Positions 16,405 to 25,768 of a stretch of DNA of 64,000 bases are shown one piece after another. Under the pieces are notes generated by a model. The model saw only the letters and a program-made list of their open reading frames with translations. It was not told where the DNA came from and made no database searches. Each line of letters starts with the position of its first letter. The first letter of the stretch is position 1. A program made the position numbers and the translations under genes. The stretch is from Amycolatopsis sp. CA-126428 (lineage in GTDB: Bacteria > Actinomycetota > Actinomycetes > Mycobacteriales > Pseudonocardiaceae). The stretch is taken from contig NZ_PPHF01000187.1 in assembly GCF_002904335.1 (NCBI RefSeq), positions 124,001 to 188,000 on the forward strand, given 5' to 3'.

Positions 16405-17181
16405 ATGACGCGCATGACCGAACTGCCGCTGGTCCTCCTCCACGCCTTTCCCCTGGATTCCCGCATGTGGAACGCGGTGCGCGAGCCCCTCGCTTCACAC
16501 CTTCGGGTGATCACCCCGGATCAGCGCGGGCTCGGCCGCTCGCCGCTGCCGGAGTCCGATCGCGAACCGAGCCTCGAGGACGCCGCGCGGGACGTCGTCG
16601 CCCTGCTCGACCGGCTGGACCTCGACCGCGTCGTGCTCGGCGGCTGCTCGATGGGCGGCTACCTCGCGATGGCCGTGCTGCGGCTCGCGCCGGAGCGGGT
16701 CGGCGGGCTCGTGCTGATCGACACCAAGGCCGCGCCCGACACCCCCGAGGCCGCCCAGACGCGGCTGGACGTCGCGGCCCGCGTCGAGCGCGAAGGCATC
16801 GACAACTGGCTGGCCGAGGCGAACCTGCCCAACCTGCTGGCCGCGTCGACGCGGGAAACGCGGCCCGACCTCGTCGAGACGGTCCGGGAGATCATCGAAT
16901 CCCAGCCGCCCGCCGGCATCGCGTGGACGGCGCTCGCGCTGCGGACCCGGCCGGACTCGCTCGACCTGCTGCGGGAGTCCGGCGTTCCCGCGCTGGTCAT
17001 CGTGGGGGAGGAGGACCGGATCACCCCGGTGGCCGCGGCGAGCGCGATCGTCGAGGTGCTGGACGGCGCGACGCTCGTGGTGCTCCCGGAGTCCGGTCAC
17101 CTGACCCCGCTCGAAGACCCCGCGGGCGTGGTCGAGGCGATCCTGTCCTGGTACCCCGCGACTCACGAAGAAGCGAAGTAG
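16405..17181 (+). CDS. Alpha/beta fold hydrolase
   Basis: A 258-residue hydrolase. HAFPLDSRMW forms the oxyanion loop, GCSMGG is the nucleophile elbow with Ser, VIVGEEDRITP carries the acid and ESGHLTP the His. Similar to esterase or 3-oxoadipate enol-lactonase-like proteins; the substrate is unknown. ATG at 16405 has GAGGGGG about 9 nt upstream. Divergent from GNAT, and its 3' end overlaps the APH-like gene by 19 bp. Confidence 0.88.
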   Translation: MTRMTELPLVLLHAFPLDSRMWNAVREPLASHLRVITPDQRGLGRSPLPESDREPSLEDAARDVVALLDRLDLDRVVLGGCSMGGYLAMAVLRLAPERVGGLVLIDTKAAPDTPEAAQTRLDVAARVEREGIDNWLAEANLPNLLAASTRETRPDLVETVREIIESQPPAGIAWTALALRTRPDSLDLLRESGVPALVIVGEEDRITPVAAASAIVEVLDGATLVVLPESGHLTPLEDPAGVVEAILSWYPATHEEAK

Positions 17182-17984
17182 GCGGCCAGCGCGGAGCGGG
17201 CTTCGGGAAGCCGGTGCGGGAACCGCCGGGCGATCACGAAGCGCCACGCCACGGCGAAGAGCTCCCGCAACCGCGTGTACGCGCGGAGGGCCTCGCCGGA
17301 CACCGCGCCGGGGTAGGCGGCCAGGTGTTCCGGGCCGCCTTGCCGCGCCAGGATGCCGAGGTCCCAGGCGAGCGGCCCCAGCCAGGTGTCCTCGAAGTCC
17401 AGCCAGCACGGCCCGGCCGCCGTGGCGATCAGGTTCCCGGGGTGCGCGTCGCCGTGCAGCGGCTGGACGGCGCCGCCCGGCAGCGTGGCTTCGATCCGCA
17501 CGGCTTCCGCCCGCAAGCGGGGGTCGAGGTCGTGCCGGGCGAAGAGCCGCTCCAGGTCGTCCAGCGGCCCGCGGCGGGGCAGCTCGCCCGGGTACTCGCG
17601 CAGGGCCGCGTGCACGTCGGCGAGGGAGTGCGCGACGACGTCCGGGGCGTACCGGTGGGCCGGATCGTGCGGGGTGTGGTGCCAGAGTGTGACCGGCAGG
17701 CCGTCCGCGAAATGCGGTCCGGCCGGGGGATCCGCGGTGGGTGAGACGACGAGCACACCACGGTCCGTGAGGAACCTCGAGAGCGCGACGTCCCGGGCCA
17801 GCCAGGCCGCCGGTTCCGGGCGGAGCAGGCGGGTCGTGGCGGGCACCCTGGCGACCAGCGGACCCAGCCTCACCAGCACGTTCGAGCGTTCGTGGAGCAC
17901 TTCGGGATCGTGGGCGGGCAAGCCGAGCCGAGCGGTCACCGCGCGGGCCGCGAGCACCGCCGCACGGGTGTAGTCGTCGGCCAC
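17163..17984 (-). CDS. Aminoglycoside phosphotransferase-family kinase
   Basis: A 273-residue APH-fold protein with catalytic LHGDAHPGNL and metal-binding WLDFEDTWLGP, the hallmark motifs. Such proteins phosphorylate aminoglycosides, choline, homoserine or other small alcohols, and a resistance role should not be assumed. Divergent from ctaD. Overlaps the 3' end of the hydrolase gene. Confidence 0.85.
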   Translation of the reverse strand: MADDYTRAAVLAARAVTARLGLPAHDPEVLHERSNVLVRLGPLVARVPATTRLLRPEPAAWLARDVALSRFLTDRGVLVVSPTADPPAGPHFADGLPVTLWHHTPHDPAHRYAPDVVAHSLADVHAALREYPGELPRRGPLDDLERLFARHDLDPRLRAEAVRIEATLPGGAVQPLHGDAHPGNLIATAAGPCWLDFEDTWLGPLAWDLGILARQGGPEHLAAYPGAVSGEALRAYTRLRELFAVAWRFVIARRFPHRLPEARSALAAYFASS

Positions 17985-18118
17985 ACACCGATCTTGCCAG
18001 CCGGTGCGCGCGACTGTCGGTAGCGAGGGCTACGATCCCCCTAAGCCGCCGGTTCGGGTCCCGCCCGACCCTGTGGCGCGACGATGACCACCACAAGGTT
18101 TCAGTGTTGGAGGCAGGA

Positions 18119-19906
18119 GTGACGGCCGTAGCCCCCAAGCCGATCGCCACGCGCCCGTACCCCGCGCGCGAGTCGGTTAAGGGTTCGTACCTGCTGCGGT
18201 TGTTCCGCACGACGGACCACAAGCAGATCGGGATCATGTACCTGGTCACGTCGTTCGCCTTCTTCATGGCGGGCGGCGCGATGGCCATGCTGATCCGCAC
18301 CGAGCTGGCGCGGCCCGGGCAGCAGTTCCTCTCGCAGGAGCAGTACAACCAGCTGTTCACCATGCACGGCACGGTGATGCTGCTGCTGTACGCGACCCCG
18401 ATCCTCTTCGGCTTCGCGAACTTCGTCCTGCCGCTGCAGATCGGCTCGCCGGACGTCGCCTTCCCGCGGCTGAACGCGTTCTCGTACTGGCTGTACCTCT
18501 TCGGCGGCCTGATCGTGCTGTCCGGCTTCCTGACCCCGGGTGGCGCCGCCGACTTCGGCTGGTTCGCCTACACCCCGCTGTCGGACGCCATCCACTCGCC
18601 GGGCGTCGGCGCGGACCTGTGGATCTCCGGCCTGGTGGTCTCCGGTCTCGGCACCATCCTCGGCGCGGTCAACATGATCACCACCGTGGTCTGCCTGCGC
18701 GCGCCGGGCATGACGATGTACCGGATGCCGATCTTCACCTGGAACATCCTGGTCACGAGCATCCTGATCCTGCTCGCCTTCCCGATCCTGACCGCGGCCC
18801 TGATGGGCCTGCTGGCGGACCGGCACCTCGGGGCGCACGTGTTCGACCCCGAAAACGGCGGCGTGATCCTCTGGCAGCACCTGTTCTGGTTCTTCGGCCA
18901 TCCCGAGGTGTACATCGTCGCGCTGCCGTTCTTCGGCATCGTGTCGGAGATCTTCCCGGTGTTCAGCCGCAAGCCGCTGTTCGGCTACAAGAGCCTGGTC
19001 TGGGCGACGCTGGCCATCGCGGCGCTGTCGGTCGCGGTGTGGGCGCACCACATGTACGCCACCGGCGCCGTGCTGCTGCCGTTCTTCTCCTTCATGACGT
19101 TCCTGATCGCCGTCCCGACCGGCATCAAGTTCTTCAACTGGATCGGCACGATGTGGAAGGGCCAGCTGTCCTTCGAGACGCCGATGATCTTCTCGATGGG
19201 CTTCATCGTCACGTTCCTCTTCGGCGGCCTGACCGGCATCCTGCTGGCCGCGCCGGCGATCGACTTCCACGTGTCGGACAGCTACTTCGTCGTCGCGCAC
19301 TTCCACTACGTGCTCTACGGCACGATCGTGTTCGCCACCTTCGCCGGCATCTACTTCTGGTTCCCGAAGATCACCGGCCGGATGATGGACGAGAAGCTGG
19401 GCAAGTGGCACTTCTGGACCACGTTCATCGGCTTCCACGGCACGTTCCTCGTCCAGCACTGGCTGGGTGCCGAGGGCATGCCGCGCCGGTACGCGGACTA
19501 CCTGACCAGTGACGGCTTCACCACGCTGAACACGATCTCCACGATCGGTGCGTACATCCTCGGTGCCTCGACGCTGCCGTTCATCTGGAACGTCTTCAAG
19601 AGCTACCGGTACGGCGAGATCGTCACGGTGGACGACCCGTGGGGCTACGGCAACTCACTCGAGTGGGCGACGTCCTGCCCGCCGCCGCGGCACAACTTCA
19701 CCGAGCTGCCCCGGATCCGCTCCGAGCGGCCCGCGTTCGAGCTGCACTACCCGCACATGATCGAGCGCATCCACAACGAGGGTGAGATCGGTTTCTTCGG
19801 GAAGCAGAAGGTCAACAGCCACGCGGCGCCGTCGCAGGTGCTCACCGAAGCGGTGATCCCGGGAGACCACTCCAAGGACAACGCGAGCGAGCAAGGCGAC
19901 AAGTAA
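18119..19906 (+). CDS. ctaD: Cytochrome c oxidase subunit I (aa3 type)
   Basis: A 595-residue, 12-TM catalytic subunit that reduces oxygen to water and pumps protons. Ligands are visible: the low-spin heme His in FTMHGTVM, the Cu-B His and cross-linked Tyr in WFFGHPEVYIV, the Cu-B pair in WAHHMY, and heme His in VVAHFHYVLYG. GTG at 18119 with GGAGG 5 nt upstream gives an MTAVAPKP start like mycobacterial CtaD. The ctaC/ctaE partners are not adjacent, as in other actinobacteria. Confidence 0.97.
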   Translation: MTAVAPKPIATRPYPARESVKGSYLLRLFRTTDHKQIGIMYLVTSFAFFMAGGAMAMLIRTELARPGQQFLSQEQYNQLFTMHGTVMLLLYATPILFGFANFVLPLQIGSPDVAFPRLNAFSYWLYLFGGLIVLSGFLTPGGAADFGWFAYTPLSDAIHSPGVGADLWISGLVVSGLGTILGAVNMITTVVCLRAPGMTMYRMPIFTWNILVTSILILLAFPILTAALMGLLADRHLGAHVFDPENGGVILWQHLFWFFGHPEVYIVALPFFGIVSEIFPVFSRKPLFGYKSLVWATLAIAALSVAVWAHHMYATGAVLLPFFSFMTFLIAVPTGIKFFNWIGTMWKGQLSFETPMIFSMGFIVTFLFGGLTGILLAAPAIDFHVSDSYFVVAHFHYVLYGTIVFATFAGIYFWFPKITGRMMDEKLGKWHFWTTFIGFHGTFLVQHWLGAEGMPRRYADYLTSDGFTTLNTISTIGAYILGASTLPFIWNVFKSYRYGEIVTVDDPWGYGNSLEWATSCPPPRHNFTELPRIRSERPAFELHYPHMIERIHNEGEIGFFGKQKVNSHAAPSQVLTEAVIPGDHSKDNASEQGDK

Positions 19907-19920
19907 CACCCTGATCGAGT

Positions 19921-19959
19921 GAGCGCGTGCCCGGCTGATGTGAAGCCGGGCACGCGCTC
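19921..19959 (+). terminator. Hairpin terminator after ctaD
   Basis: Sixteen-bp perfect stem (19921-19936 and 19944-19959) with a 7-nt loop, 14 bp after the ctaD stop and before serB. A few T residues follow. Confidence 0.85.
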
Positions 19960-20022
19960 TACTTATGTCCGAGCCCGGACCGGCAGACTGACGGTGCAGC
20001 GTTGCCGAACGAGGGATGACCA

Positions 20023-21252
20023 GTGACCCAGACCCCCGTCCTGATCACGACGACCGGCCCCGACAAGCCGGGTGTCTCGTCCGTGCTGTTCGCCGTGCTG
20101 ACCCGGCACGACGTCGACGTGCTCGACGTCGAGCAGGTGGTCATCCGCGGGCAGCTCGTGCTCGGGGTGCTCGCCGGGGTCTACCGCGACCCGGAGGGCC
20201 TGCAGGAGACGGTCGAGCAGGCGATGGCGTCCGTCGGCATGAACGTCGACGTGAAGATCGGCAGCGCGATCGGTGACGACCCGTTCGCGCTCGGCCGCCG
20301 CGACTCCTCCCACGTGCTGGTGGTGCTGGGCCGGCCGGTGACCGCGCGGGGCTTCTCCGAGGTCGCGCGCCGGCTGGCCGCGCTGGGTGCCAACATCGAC
20401 GCGATCCGCAGCGTCGCCGACTACCCCGTGACCGGGCTCGAGCTGTACGTCTCGGCCGACGAGGACACTCCGGAAGCCGATGCCGCGCTGCGCTCGGAAC
20501 TCGCCGACGCCGCGGTCGAGGCCGGCGTCGACATCGCCGTGGAGCGAGCCGGCATCATGCGCCGGGCCAAGCGGCTCGTCGTGTTCGACGTGGACTCGAC
20601 CCTGATCCAGGGCGAGGTCATCGAAATGCTGGGCGCGCACGCCGGGGTCGAGCCGGAGATCCGCGAGATCACCGAAGCGGCGATGCGCGGCGAGCTGAAC
20701 TTCACCGAGTCGCTGGAACGGCGGGTCGCGCTGCTGGCCGGTCTGCCCGCGACGGCGATCGACCAGGTCGCCGCGTCGATCGAGCTGACCCCGGGCGCCC
20801 GCACCACGATCCGGACGCTCAAGCGGATGGGCTTCCGCACCGGCGTCGTTTCGGGCGGCTTCACCCAGGTCATCGACGGCCTCGTGGAGGAACTGGGCCT
20901 CGACTTCGCGGTGGCGAACGAACTCGAGATCGTCGACGGCAAGCTCACCGGGAAGGTCATCGGCGACGTCGTCGATCGCGCGGGCAAGGCGAAGGTGCTT
21001 CGCCGCTTCGCCGCCGAGTACGACATCCCGCTCGAGCAGTGCGTCGCCGTCGGGGACGGCGCCAACGACATCGACATGCTCTCGGCCGCGGGCATGGGTG
21101 TCGCGTTCAACGCGAAGCCGGCGCTGCGCGAGGTGGCCGACACCGCGCTGTCGCACCCGTACCTCGACGCCGTGCTGTTCGTGCTCGGCCTCACCCGCGG
21201 CGAGGTCGAAGCGGCCGACGCCGCCGACGGGTTCGAGCTGATGCGTCCGTGA
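20023..21252 (+). CDS. serB: Phosphoserine phosphatase with two ACT domains
   Basis: A 409-residue protein. Two ACT domains (about 5-80 and 95-170) precede a HAD phosphatase domain: DVDSTLIQGEV (nucleophile Asp), VVSGGF, and GDGANDIDML. It performs the last step of serine synthesis. Length and ACT-ACT-HAD order match mycobacterial SerB2. GTG at 20023 with a GAGGGA ribosome site. The Pth2-like gene starts within its stop. Confidence 0.96.
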   Translation: MTQTPVLITTTGPDKPGVSSVLFAVLTRHDVDVLDVEQVVIRGQLVLGVLAGVYRDPEGLQETVEQAMASVGMNVDVKIGSAIGDDPFALGRRDSSHVLVVLGRPVTARGFSEVARRLAALGANIDAIRSVADYPVTGLELYVSADEDTPEADAALRSELADAAVEAGVDIAVERAGIMRRAKRLVVFDVDSTLIQGEVIEMLGAHAGVEPEIREITEAAMRGELNFTESLERRVALLAGLPATAIDQVAASIELTPGARTTIRTLKRMGFRTGVVSGGFTQVIDGLVEELGLDFAVANELEIVDGKLTGKVIGDVVDRAGKAKVLRRFAAEYDIPLEQCVAVGDGANDIDMLSAAGMGVAFNAKPALREVADTALSHPYLDAVLFVLGLTRGEVEAADAADGFELMRP

Positions 21253-22028
21253 GCAGCGTTCTCGACCCCCTGGGCGCCCGCTACGCCTTCTGGCTGGGGC
21301 TTCCGGCCGAAGACACTTCGGACACCTCCGACGAGCTCCCCGAGGAAGTCCGCGCGATGCCGGTCATCCTCCGCATCGAACGCGCCGAGCCGCCGGGCCG
21401 CACGCCGCTGCTGGAGGCGGCGGCCGCGGCGGCGCTGGCGGTGTGCCTCGACGAGCGTGCCCAGCCCGGCGGCGAGTGGGCCGAGCCGATGCACGCCTGG
21501 CTCGACAACCGGATCCGGAAGGTCGCGCGGCGGGCGCGGGGCGCGCACTGGGCGGCCGTCCAGGAGCTGCCGGGCGTCACCGTCGAGGTCGACGGCGCCG
21601 AGGCGCGGGCGCTCGTGCCGGGGCTGGTCACCGAGACGCCCAAGGAAGTCGCGCGGCTGCAGATCTCCGGCAGCGAACTGCCGCCGGACGAGCCGGGCCC
21701 GCTCCCGGACGGTGTCCCGCTGCTGCTGCTCAACCCGCACGTGCCGATGACAGTCGGCAAGGGTGCCGCCCAGGTCGGCCACGCGACGATGCTCCTCGCC
21801 GCGTTGCTGGGCGACGCGGAGCGGGCCGCCTGGGCCGATCGGGACTTCCGGGTCGCCGTGCGCACGGCGAGCCCCGTGCGGTGGAAGGAACTGCACCCCG
21901 GCGACGACCCGGAAGGCGCGTGGCGGCGCGACCGCGTCATCGCCGTGCGGGACGCCGGGTTCACCGAGGTCGACCCGGGCACGATCACGGTGCTCGCCCA
22001 ATGGGCGCCGGAACAAGCGTCCCCCTGA
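21249..22028 (+). CDS. Pth2-like peptidyl-tRNA hydrolase domain protein
   Basis: A 259-residue protein. The N-terminal ~140 residues are actinobacteria-specific and rich in Ala and Arg; the C-terminal part contains MTVGKGAAQVGHATMLL, matching the Gly-Lys-(x)-Ala-Gln-x-x-His core of the Pth2 fold, and ends with ITVLAQWAPE. It may release peptides from peptidyl-tRNA as a backup to Pth. GTG overlaps the serB stop by 4 nt. Confidence 0.75.
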   Translation: MSSVLDPLGARYAFWLGLPAEDTSDTSDELPEEVRAMPVILRIERAEPPGRTPLLEAAAAAALAVCLDERAQPGGEWAEPMHAWLDNRIRKVARRARGAHWAAVQELPGVTVEVDGAEARALVPGLVTETPKEVARLQISGSELPPDEPGPLPDGVPLLLLNPHVPMTVGKGAAQVGHATMLLAALLGDAERAAWADRDFRVAVRTASPVRWKELHPGDDPEGAWRRDRVIAVRDAGFTEVDPGTITVLAQWAPEQASP

Positions 22029-22044
22029 GCCGGTTGGAGCGGGC

Positions 22045-22449
22045 ATGGGACTCGAAGTACAGCGCGACGGGCAGCACGCGTTCGTGGGGCGCAACGACCG
22101 GGGTGCCGAGGTCCGGATCGGCCGGAAAGACGCCGAGGGAGCGTTCTCGCCCGCCGAACTGCTGCAGATCGCGGCGGCGGGCTGCAGCGCGGTGACCGCG
22201 GAAGAGCTGATCACGCGGCGGATCGGCGAAGAGGCGAAGTTCCGCGTCGCCGTGAGCGCCGACCGTCGTGAAGGCGCTTCGGAGCTGGACGCCGTGCACG
22301 TCGCTTTCGACGTCGACGTGTCGACATTGTCGGCGGATCAGCGGGAAGCGCTGGCCGGCGCCGTGGACCGGGCGATCGACCGGCTGTGCACGGTGAGCCG
22401 CACGCTCAAGAAGGGGATCCCGGTGACGGAGACGTTCCCGCAGAGTTAG
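22045..22449 (+). CDS. OsmC/Ohr-family peroxide reductase
   Basis: A 134-residue OsmC-fold protein with the two conserved cysteines, in AAAGCSAVTAE and DRLCTVSRTL. These reduce organic hydroperoxides using lipoyl or other thiols. ATG at 22045 has GGAG at 22036-22039. Probably the last gene of the serB-pth2-osmC run. Its stop overlaps the convergent gene at 22446 by 4 bp. Confidence 0.88.
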   Translation: MGLEVQRDGQHAFVGRNDRGAEVRIGRKDAEGAFSPAELLQIAAAGCSAVTAEELITRRIGEEAKFRVAVSADRREGASELDAVHVAFDVDVSTLSADQREALAGAVDRAIDRLCTVSRTLKKGIPVTETFPQS

Positions 22450-22787
22450 TTCTGGCTGGATTCCCAGACGACGTAGGCCTGGTCGGCGTCGGTCGTCATG
22501 GCCTCGATGAACTTCTCGTTGTCGAAGCCCGGCAGGGCCTGCAGGCGCTCGATGAGCGCGTCGGCCGCCGGGTCGCCGCTCGGGACCGCGGTGCCCTTGC
22601 CGTCGGTGCCCACCAGCATGAAGAACACGTCTTCGTTCCAAGGGCCGTCAGGGATGACCCTGACCATCACCGACGACAGGTCGGACCACGTGACGGCCTC
22701 TTCGCTGCCGTCCGCGAGCCGCCGCCGCACTCCGGTGTCGTCGACGCTGACGGTCCGGGACTGGGCGCTGGACGAATCCTGGGTCAA
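22446..22787 (-). CDS. Conserved hypothetical protein
   Basis: A 113-residue soluble acidic protein with no signal or membrane segment. Features: SVDDTGVRRRLADG near the start, a predicted strand-rich middle with Trp-containing DGPWNEDVFFML, and IERLQALPGFD near residue 83. I do not recognise a family. Convergent with OsmC; 58 bp upstream of the dinG 3' end, so possibly independent. Confidence 0.75.
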   Translation of the reverse strand: MTQDSSSAQSRTVSVDDTGVRRRLADGSEEAVTWSDLSSVMVRVIPDGPWNEDVFFMLVGTDGKGTAVPSGDPAADALIERLQALPGFDNEKFIEAMTTDADQAYVVWESSQN

Positions 22788-22845
22788 CCGGTGCTCCCTT
22801 GTTGCTTCGGTTGCTTCACCGTACCGGGCGGTGCTGTGGAGCGCG

Positions 22846-24906
22846 TCACGCGGGCGCGGCTGCGTCCAGCCGGCGCAGTGCCTCCCGCACCACCTTCGGG
22901 TCCATTGTCGGCCAGAACGGCGGCAGCGACGCGCGCAGGAAGCCGCCGTAGCGGGCGTTCGCCAGCCGCGAATCGAGCACCGCCACCACGCCGCGGTCGG
23001 TGACCGACCGGTGCAGCCGCCCGGTGCCCTGCGCCAGCAGCAGCGCCGCGTGCGTGGCCGCCACGGTGAGGAACCCGTTGCCGCCGCGCGCTTCCACCGC
23101 GCGCTGCCGCGCCGAGGACACCGGGTCGTCCGGGCGCGGGAACGGGATCCGGTCGACCACCACGAGCTGCAGCGACGGCCCGGGGACGTCGACGCCCTGC
23201 CACAGGCTCAGCGTGCCGAACAGGCACGTGCGGACGTCTTCGGAGAACTTCTGGACCAGCAGCGACGTCGCGTCGTCGCCCTGGCACAGGATCGGGAAGT
23301 CCAGCCGTTCCCGCATCTCCTCGGTGGCCTGCTTGGCCGCCCGCATCGAGGAAAACAGGCCCAGCGTGCGCCCGCCCGCCGCCTCGATCAGCTCGGCCAG
23401 TTCGTCCATTGTGGACGACATGAGGCCGTCACGGCCCGGTGGCGGCAGGTGCTTGGCCAGGTACAGGATGCCGTTGCGCCGGTGGTCGAACGGCGAGCCG
23501 ACGTCCAGGCCGGTCCACTTCGGGCCCGAGTCGTCCGACGGCGCTTCCTTCTCCGTCGCGGCGCCGGGCGCCTGTTCGACCCGGGCCGCGCCGGGCGGGA
23601 GACCCCACTGGCGGGCCATGGTGTCGAACGTGCCGCCCAGCGTCAGCGTCGCCGACGTCAGGATCGTCGTGTGCTGGTTGAACACCCGCTCCCGCAGCAG
23701 GCCGGCGACGCCCAGCGGCGCCACCTTCAGCGCCGGCGGCCGCGGGTTCGAGGAGTACTTGTCGCCGGAGAGCCAGACGACGTCGCGCTGGTGCGCCTGA
23801 TCCTCGTCGAAGGCTTCCAGCAGCCGGACCGCGGTGTCGTGCACCTCGTCGAGCAGGGACCGCGCCAGCTTGCGCGCGGTGGCCCCCTCGACGTCCTCCT
23901 TGCGGTCGGAACCCAGCGCCGTGATGCACCGGTGCGCGGCGTCGCGGACCGCCGGGATCGCGCCCTTCAGCGGCCGCGGCAGCTCGTCCATCCGGCCCGC
24001 GGGCAGGTCGTCGACGATCAGGGCCAGCCCGTCACCCGCTTCCAGCAGGCCGTCGGCGACGTCGGCGTCGATCAGCTTGCCGCAGCGGCGCGCGGCGGCC
24101 GCGCACATCGCGCTGGTCAGCTCGCCGGTGGCGACCGAGGTGACCCGGTCGACCAGGTCGTGCGCCTCGTCGATGATCACCACGTCGTGGTCCGGCAGGA
24201 CCTGGTAGCCCTGCAGCGCGTCGATCGCCAGCAGCGCGTGGTTGGTGACGATGACGTCGGCGCGGCCGGCCTCGGCGCGGGCCTTCTCGGCGAAGCAGTC
24301 CGTGCCGACGGGACAGCGCGAAGCGCCGAGACATTCCTTCGCCGTCACGGAAACCTGGCGCCACGCCTGGTCGGTGACGCCGGGGACCAGCTCGTCGCGA
24401 TCGCCGGTCTCGGTGTCCGACGCCCACTCCCGCAGCCGCGTGACCTCCTTGCCCAGCCGGGACACCGCGAACGGGTCGAACAGCTGGGCGTCCTCCGGCT
24501 CGTCCGGCGCGCCGGAATCCAGCCGGTGCAGGCACATGTAGTTGCGGCGGCCCTTGAGGATCGCGAAGGTCGGCTCGCGGCCCAGCGGCTTCTTCAGCGC
24601 CTTCGCCAGGCGCGGGAGGTCACGGTCGACGAGCTGGCGCTGCAGCGCGATCGTGGCCGTGGAGACCACGACCGTGGCCTCCTTCTCGACGGCGTGCCGG
24701 ATCGCGGGCACGAGGTAGGCCAGCGACTTGCCGGTGCCGGTGCCGGCCTGCACGGCCAGGTGCTCACCGGTGCGGATGGCGCGGCCGACGGCGTCGGCCA
24801 TCTGCACCTGCCCTGGGCGTTCGGCACCGCCTACGGACTCCACCGCGTGGGTGAGGAGTTCGAGGACGCCGGGGAAATCGGTTCGGGCGGGCACAGCGAC
24901 ACACAT
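22846..24906 (-). CDS. dinG: DinG-family ATP-dependent DNA helicase
   Basis: A 686-residue XPD/DinG-type superfamily 2 helicase. Walker A QAGTGTGKSLAY is near residue 53; DEAH in VIIDEAHDL is near residue 220. Four cysteines between them (YMCLHRL, ECLGASRCPVGTDCF) fit the iron-sulfur cluster. C-terminal motifs include GTLSLWQGVDVPG and QGTGRLHRS. It unwinds DNA with 5'-tailed or R-loop/D-loop structures. ATG at 24906 is chosen; the frame extends much further upstream but that part lies antisense to bioY. Confidence 0.92.
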   Translation of the reverse strand: MCVAVPARTDFPGVLELLTHAVESVGGAERPGQVQMADAVGRAIRTGEHLAVQAGTGTGKSLAYLVPAIRHAVEKEATVVVSTATIALQRQLVDRDLPRLAKALKKPLGREPTFAILKGRRNYMCLHRLDSGAPDEPEDAQLFDPFAVSRLGKEVTRLREWASDTETGDRDELVPGVTDQAWRQVSVTAKECLGASRCPVGTDCFAEKARAEAGRADVIVTNHALLAIDALQGYQVLPDHDVVIIDEAHDLVDRVTSVATGELTSAMCAAAARRCGKLIDADVADGLLEAGDGLALIVDDLPAGRMDELPRPLKGAIPAVRDAAHRCITALGSDRKEDVEGATARKLARSLLDEVHDTAVRLLEAFDEDQAHQRDVVWLSGDKYSSNPRPPALKVAPLGVAGLLRERVFNQHTTILTSATLTLGGTFDTMARQWGLPPGAARVEQAPGAATEKEAPSDDSGPKWTGLDVGSPFDHRRNGILYLAKHLPPPGRDGLMSSTMDELAELIEAAGGRTLGLFSSMRAAKQATEEMRERLDFPILCQGDDATSLLVQKFSEDVRTCLFGTLSLWQGVDVPGPSLQLVVVDRIPFPRPDDPVSSARQRAVEARGGNGFLTVAATHAALLLAQGTGRLHRSVTDRGVVAVLDSRLANARYGGFLRASLPPFWPTMDPKVVREALRRLDAAAPA

Positions 24907-24960
24907 TAGCCGCCACCACCGACAGAGATCGGTGCTCCGTCGCGAACGGGCCACTCGCGT

Positions 24961-24991
24961 CGCGGGACCTTCCGGCGGGGAAGGTCCCGCG
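24961..24991 (-). terminator. Hairpin terminator after bioY
   Basis: Thirteen-bp perfect stem (24961-24973 and 24979-24991) with a 5-nt loop, between the bioY stop (24999) and the dinG start (24906). Confidence 0.8.
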
Positions 24992-24998
24992 GCGAGCG

Positions 24999-25586
24999 TC
25001 AGTCCTGGTTGCGGCCGGAGACCAGCTTCCAGGTCAGCGGCAGCAGGCCGGCGGCGACGACGATCTTGATCGCGTCCCCGATCAGGAACGGCGTGACACC
25101 TTTGGCGAACGCGGTCGACAGGTCGAACCCGGTCGACGCCATCAGCCACGGCACACCGAACGCGTAGATCACCAGGTTGCCGAGCACCATGGTGCCCGCG
25201 GTGCGCACCGGCGTCCGGTCGCCGCCGTGGCCGGCGAGCGCGCCGACCAGCGCGCCGGCGAAGACGAACCCGACGATGTAGCCGGCGCTCGCGCCCGACA
25301 GGCCGGACGTGCCGTGCTGGAACCACGGCACACCCACCGCGCCGACCAGCAGGTACACCAGCATCGAGGCGGCCCCGCGCGACATGCCGAGCGACGCGCC
25401 GACGAGCAGCGCGGCGAACGTCTGGCCGGTCATCGGCACCGGGCTGCCCGGCACCGGGATCGTCAGCTGCGCGGCGGCGCCGGTGAGCACGGCACCGCCG
25501 GCGACCAGCGCGATGTCCCGCACGAGCGAGCCGGGGACGAGGTCGGCCAGCACGGGCCGCTTGCCGGCGAAGGACAGCGAAGACAC
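24999..25586 (-). CDS. bioY: Biotin transporter BioY
   Basis: A 195-residue, six-TM S-component of the biotin ECF transporter. The middle carries the family pattern PMTGQTFAALLVGASLG and SAGYIVGFVFAG. GTG at 25586 is preferred (GGGAGG with 4-nt spacing); an alternative TTG at 25607 has no ribosome site. No bioM or bioN genes adjoin, so it either works alone or uses the shared ECF module. An inverted repeat lies 35 bp upstream. Confidence 0.92.
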   Translation of the reverse strand: MSSLSFAGKRPVLADLVPGSLVRDIALVAGGAVLTGAAAQLTIPVPGSPVPMTGQTFAALLVGASLGMSRGAASMLVYLLVGAVGVPWFQHGTSGLSGASAGYIVGFVFAGALVGALAGHGGDRTPVRTAGTMVLGNLVIYAFGVPWLMASTGFDLSTAFAKGVTPFLIGDAIKIVVAAGLLPLTWKLVSGRNQD

Positions 25587-25620
25587 GAAACCTCCCGAGG
25601 TGAACAAGGCGACAACCGAG

Positions 25621-25636
25621 GTTAACGCTCGTTACC
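25621..25636. promoter_or_regulatory. Inverted repeat upstream of bioY (candidate operator)
   Basis: GTTAACG, 2 bp, then CGTTACC: 6 of 7 positions pair. It lies 35-50 bp upstream of bioY and is the only dyad in the promoter. Actinobacterial biotin genes are commonly controlled by the TetR-type BioQ; assigning this site to BioQ is inference. Confidence 0.4.
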
Positions 25637-25768
25637 GTTCCGTGGACCCGCCGAGTTGCGTTCCTCACCGGCCACTCGTCCGGGTGGACCCGATCAGGGC
25701 GGGCGCGGGACCGGCCGATGACGAAAGGGCAGAGCTGCGAACTGTCACGCCAACCGCGGAGGCCGGAC

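Noticed and set aside
17163..17984. Aminoglycoside resistance gene
   Set aside because: The APH fold covers many small-molecule kinases, and nothing here points to drug specificity.
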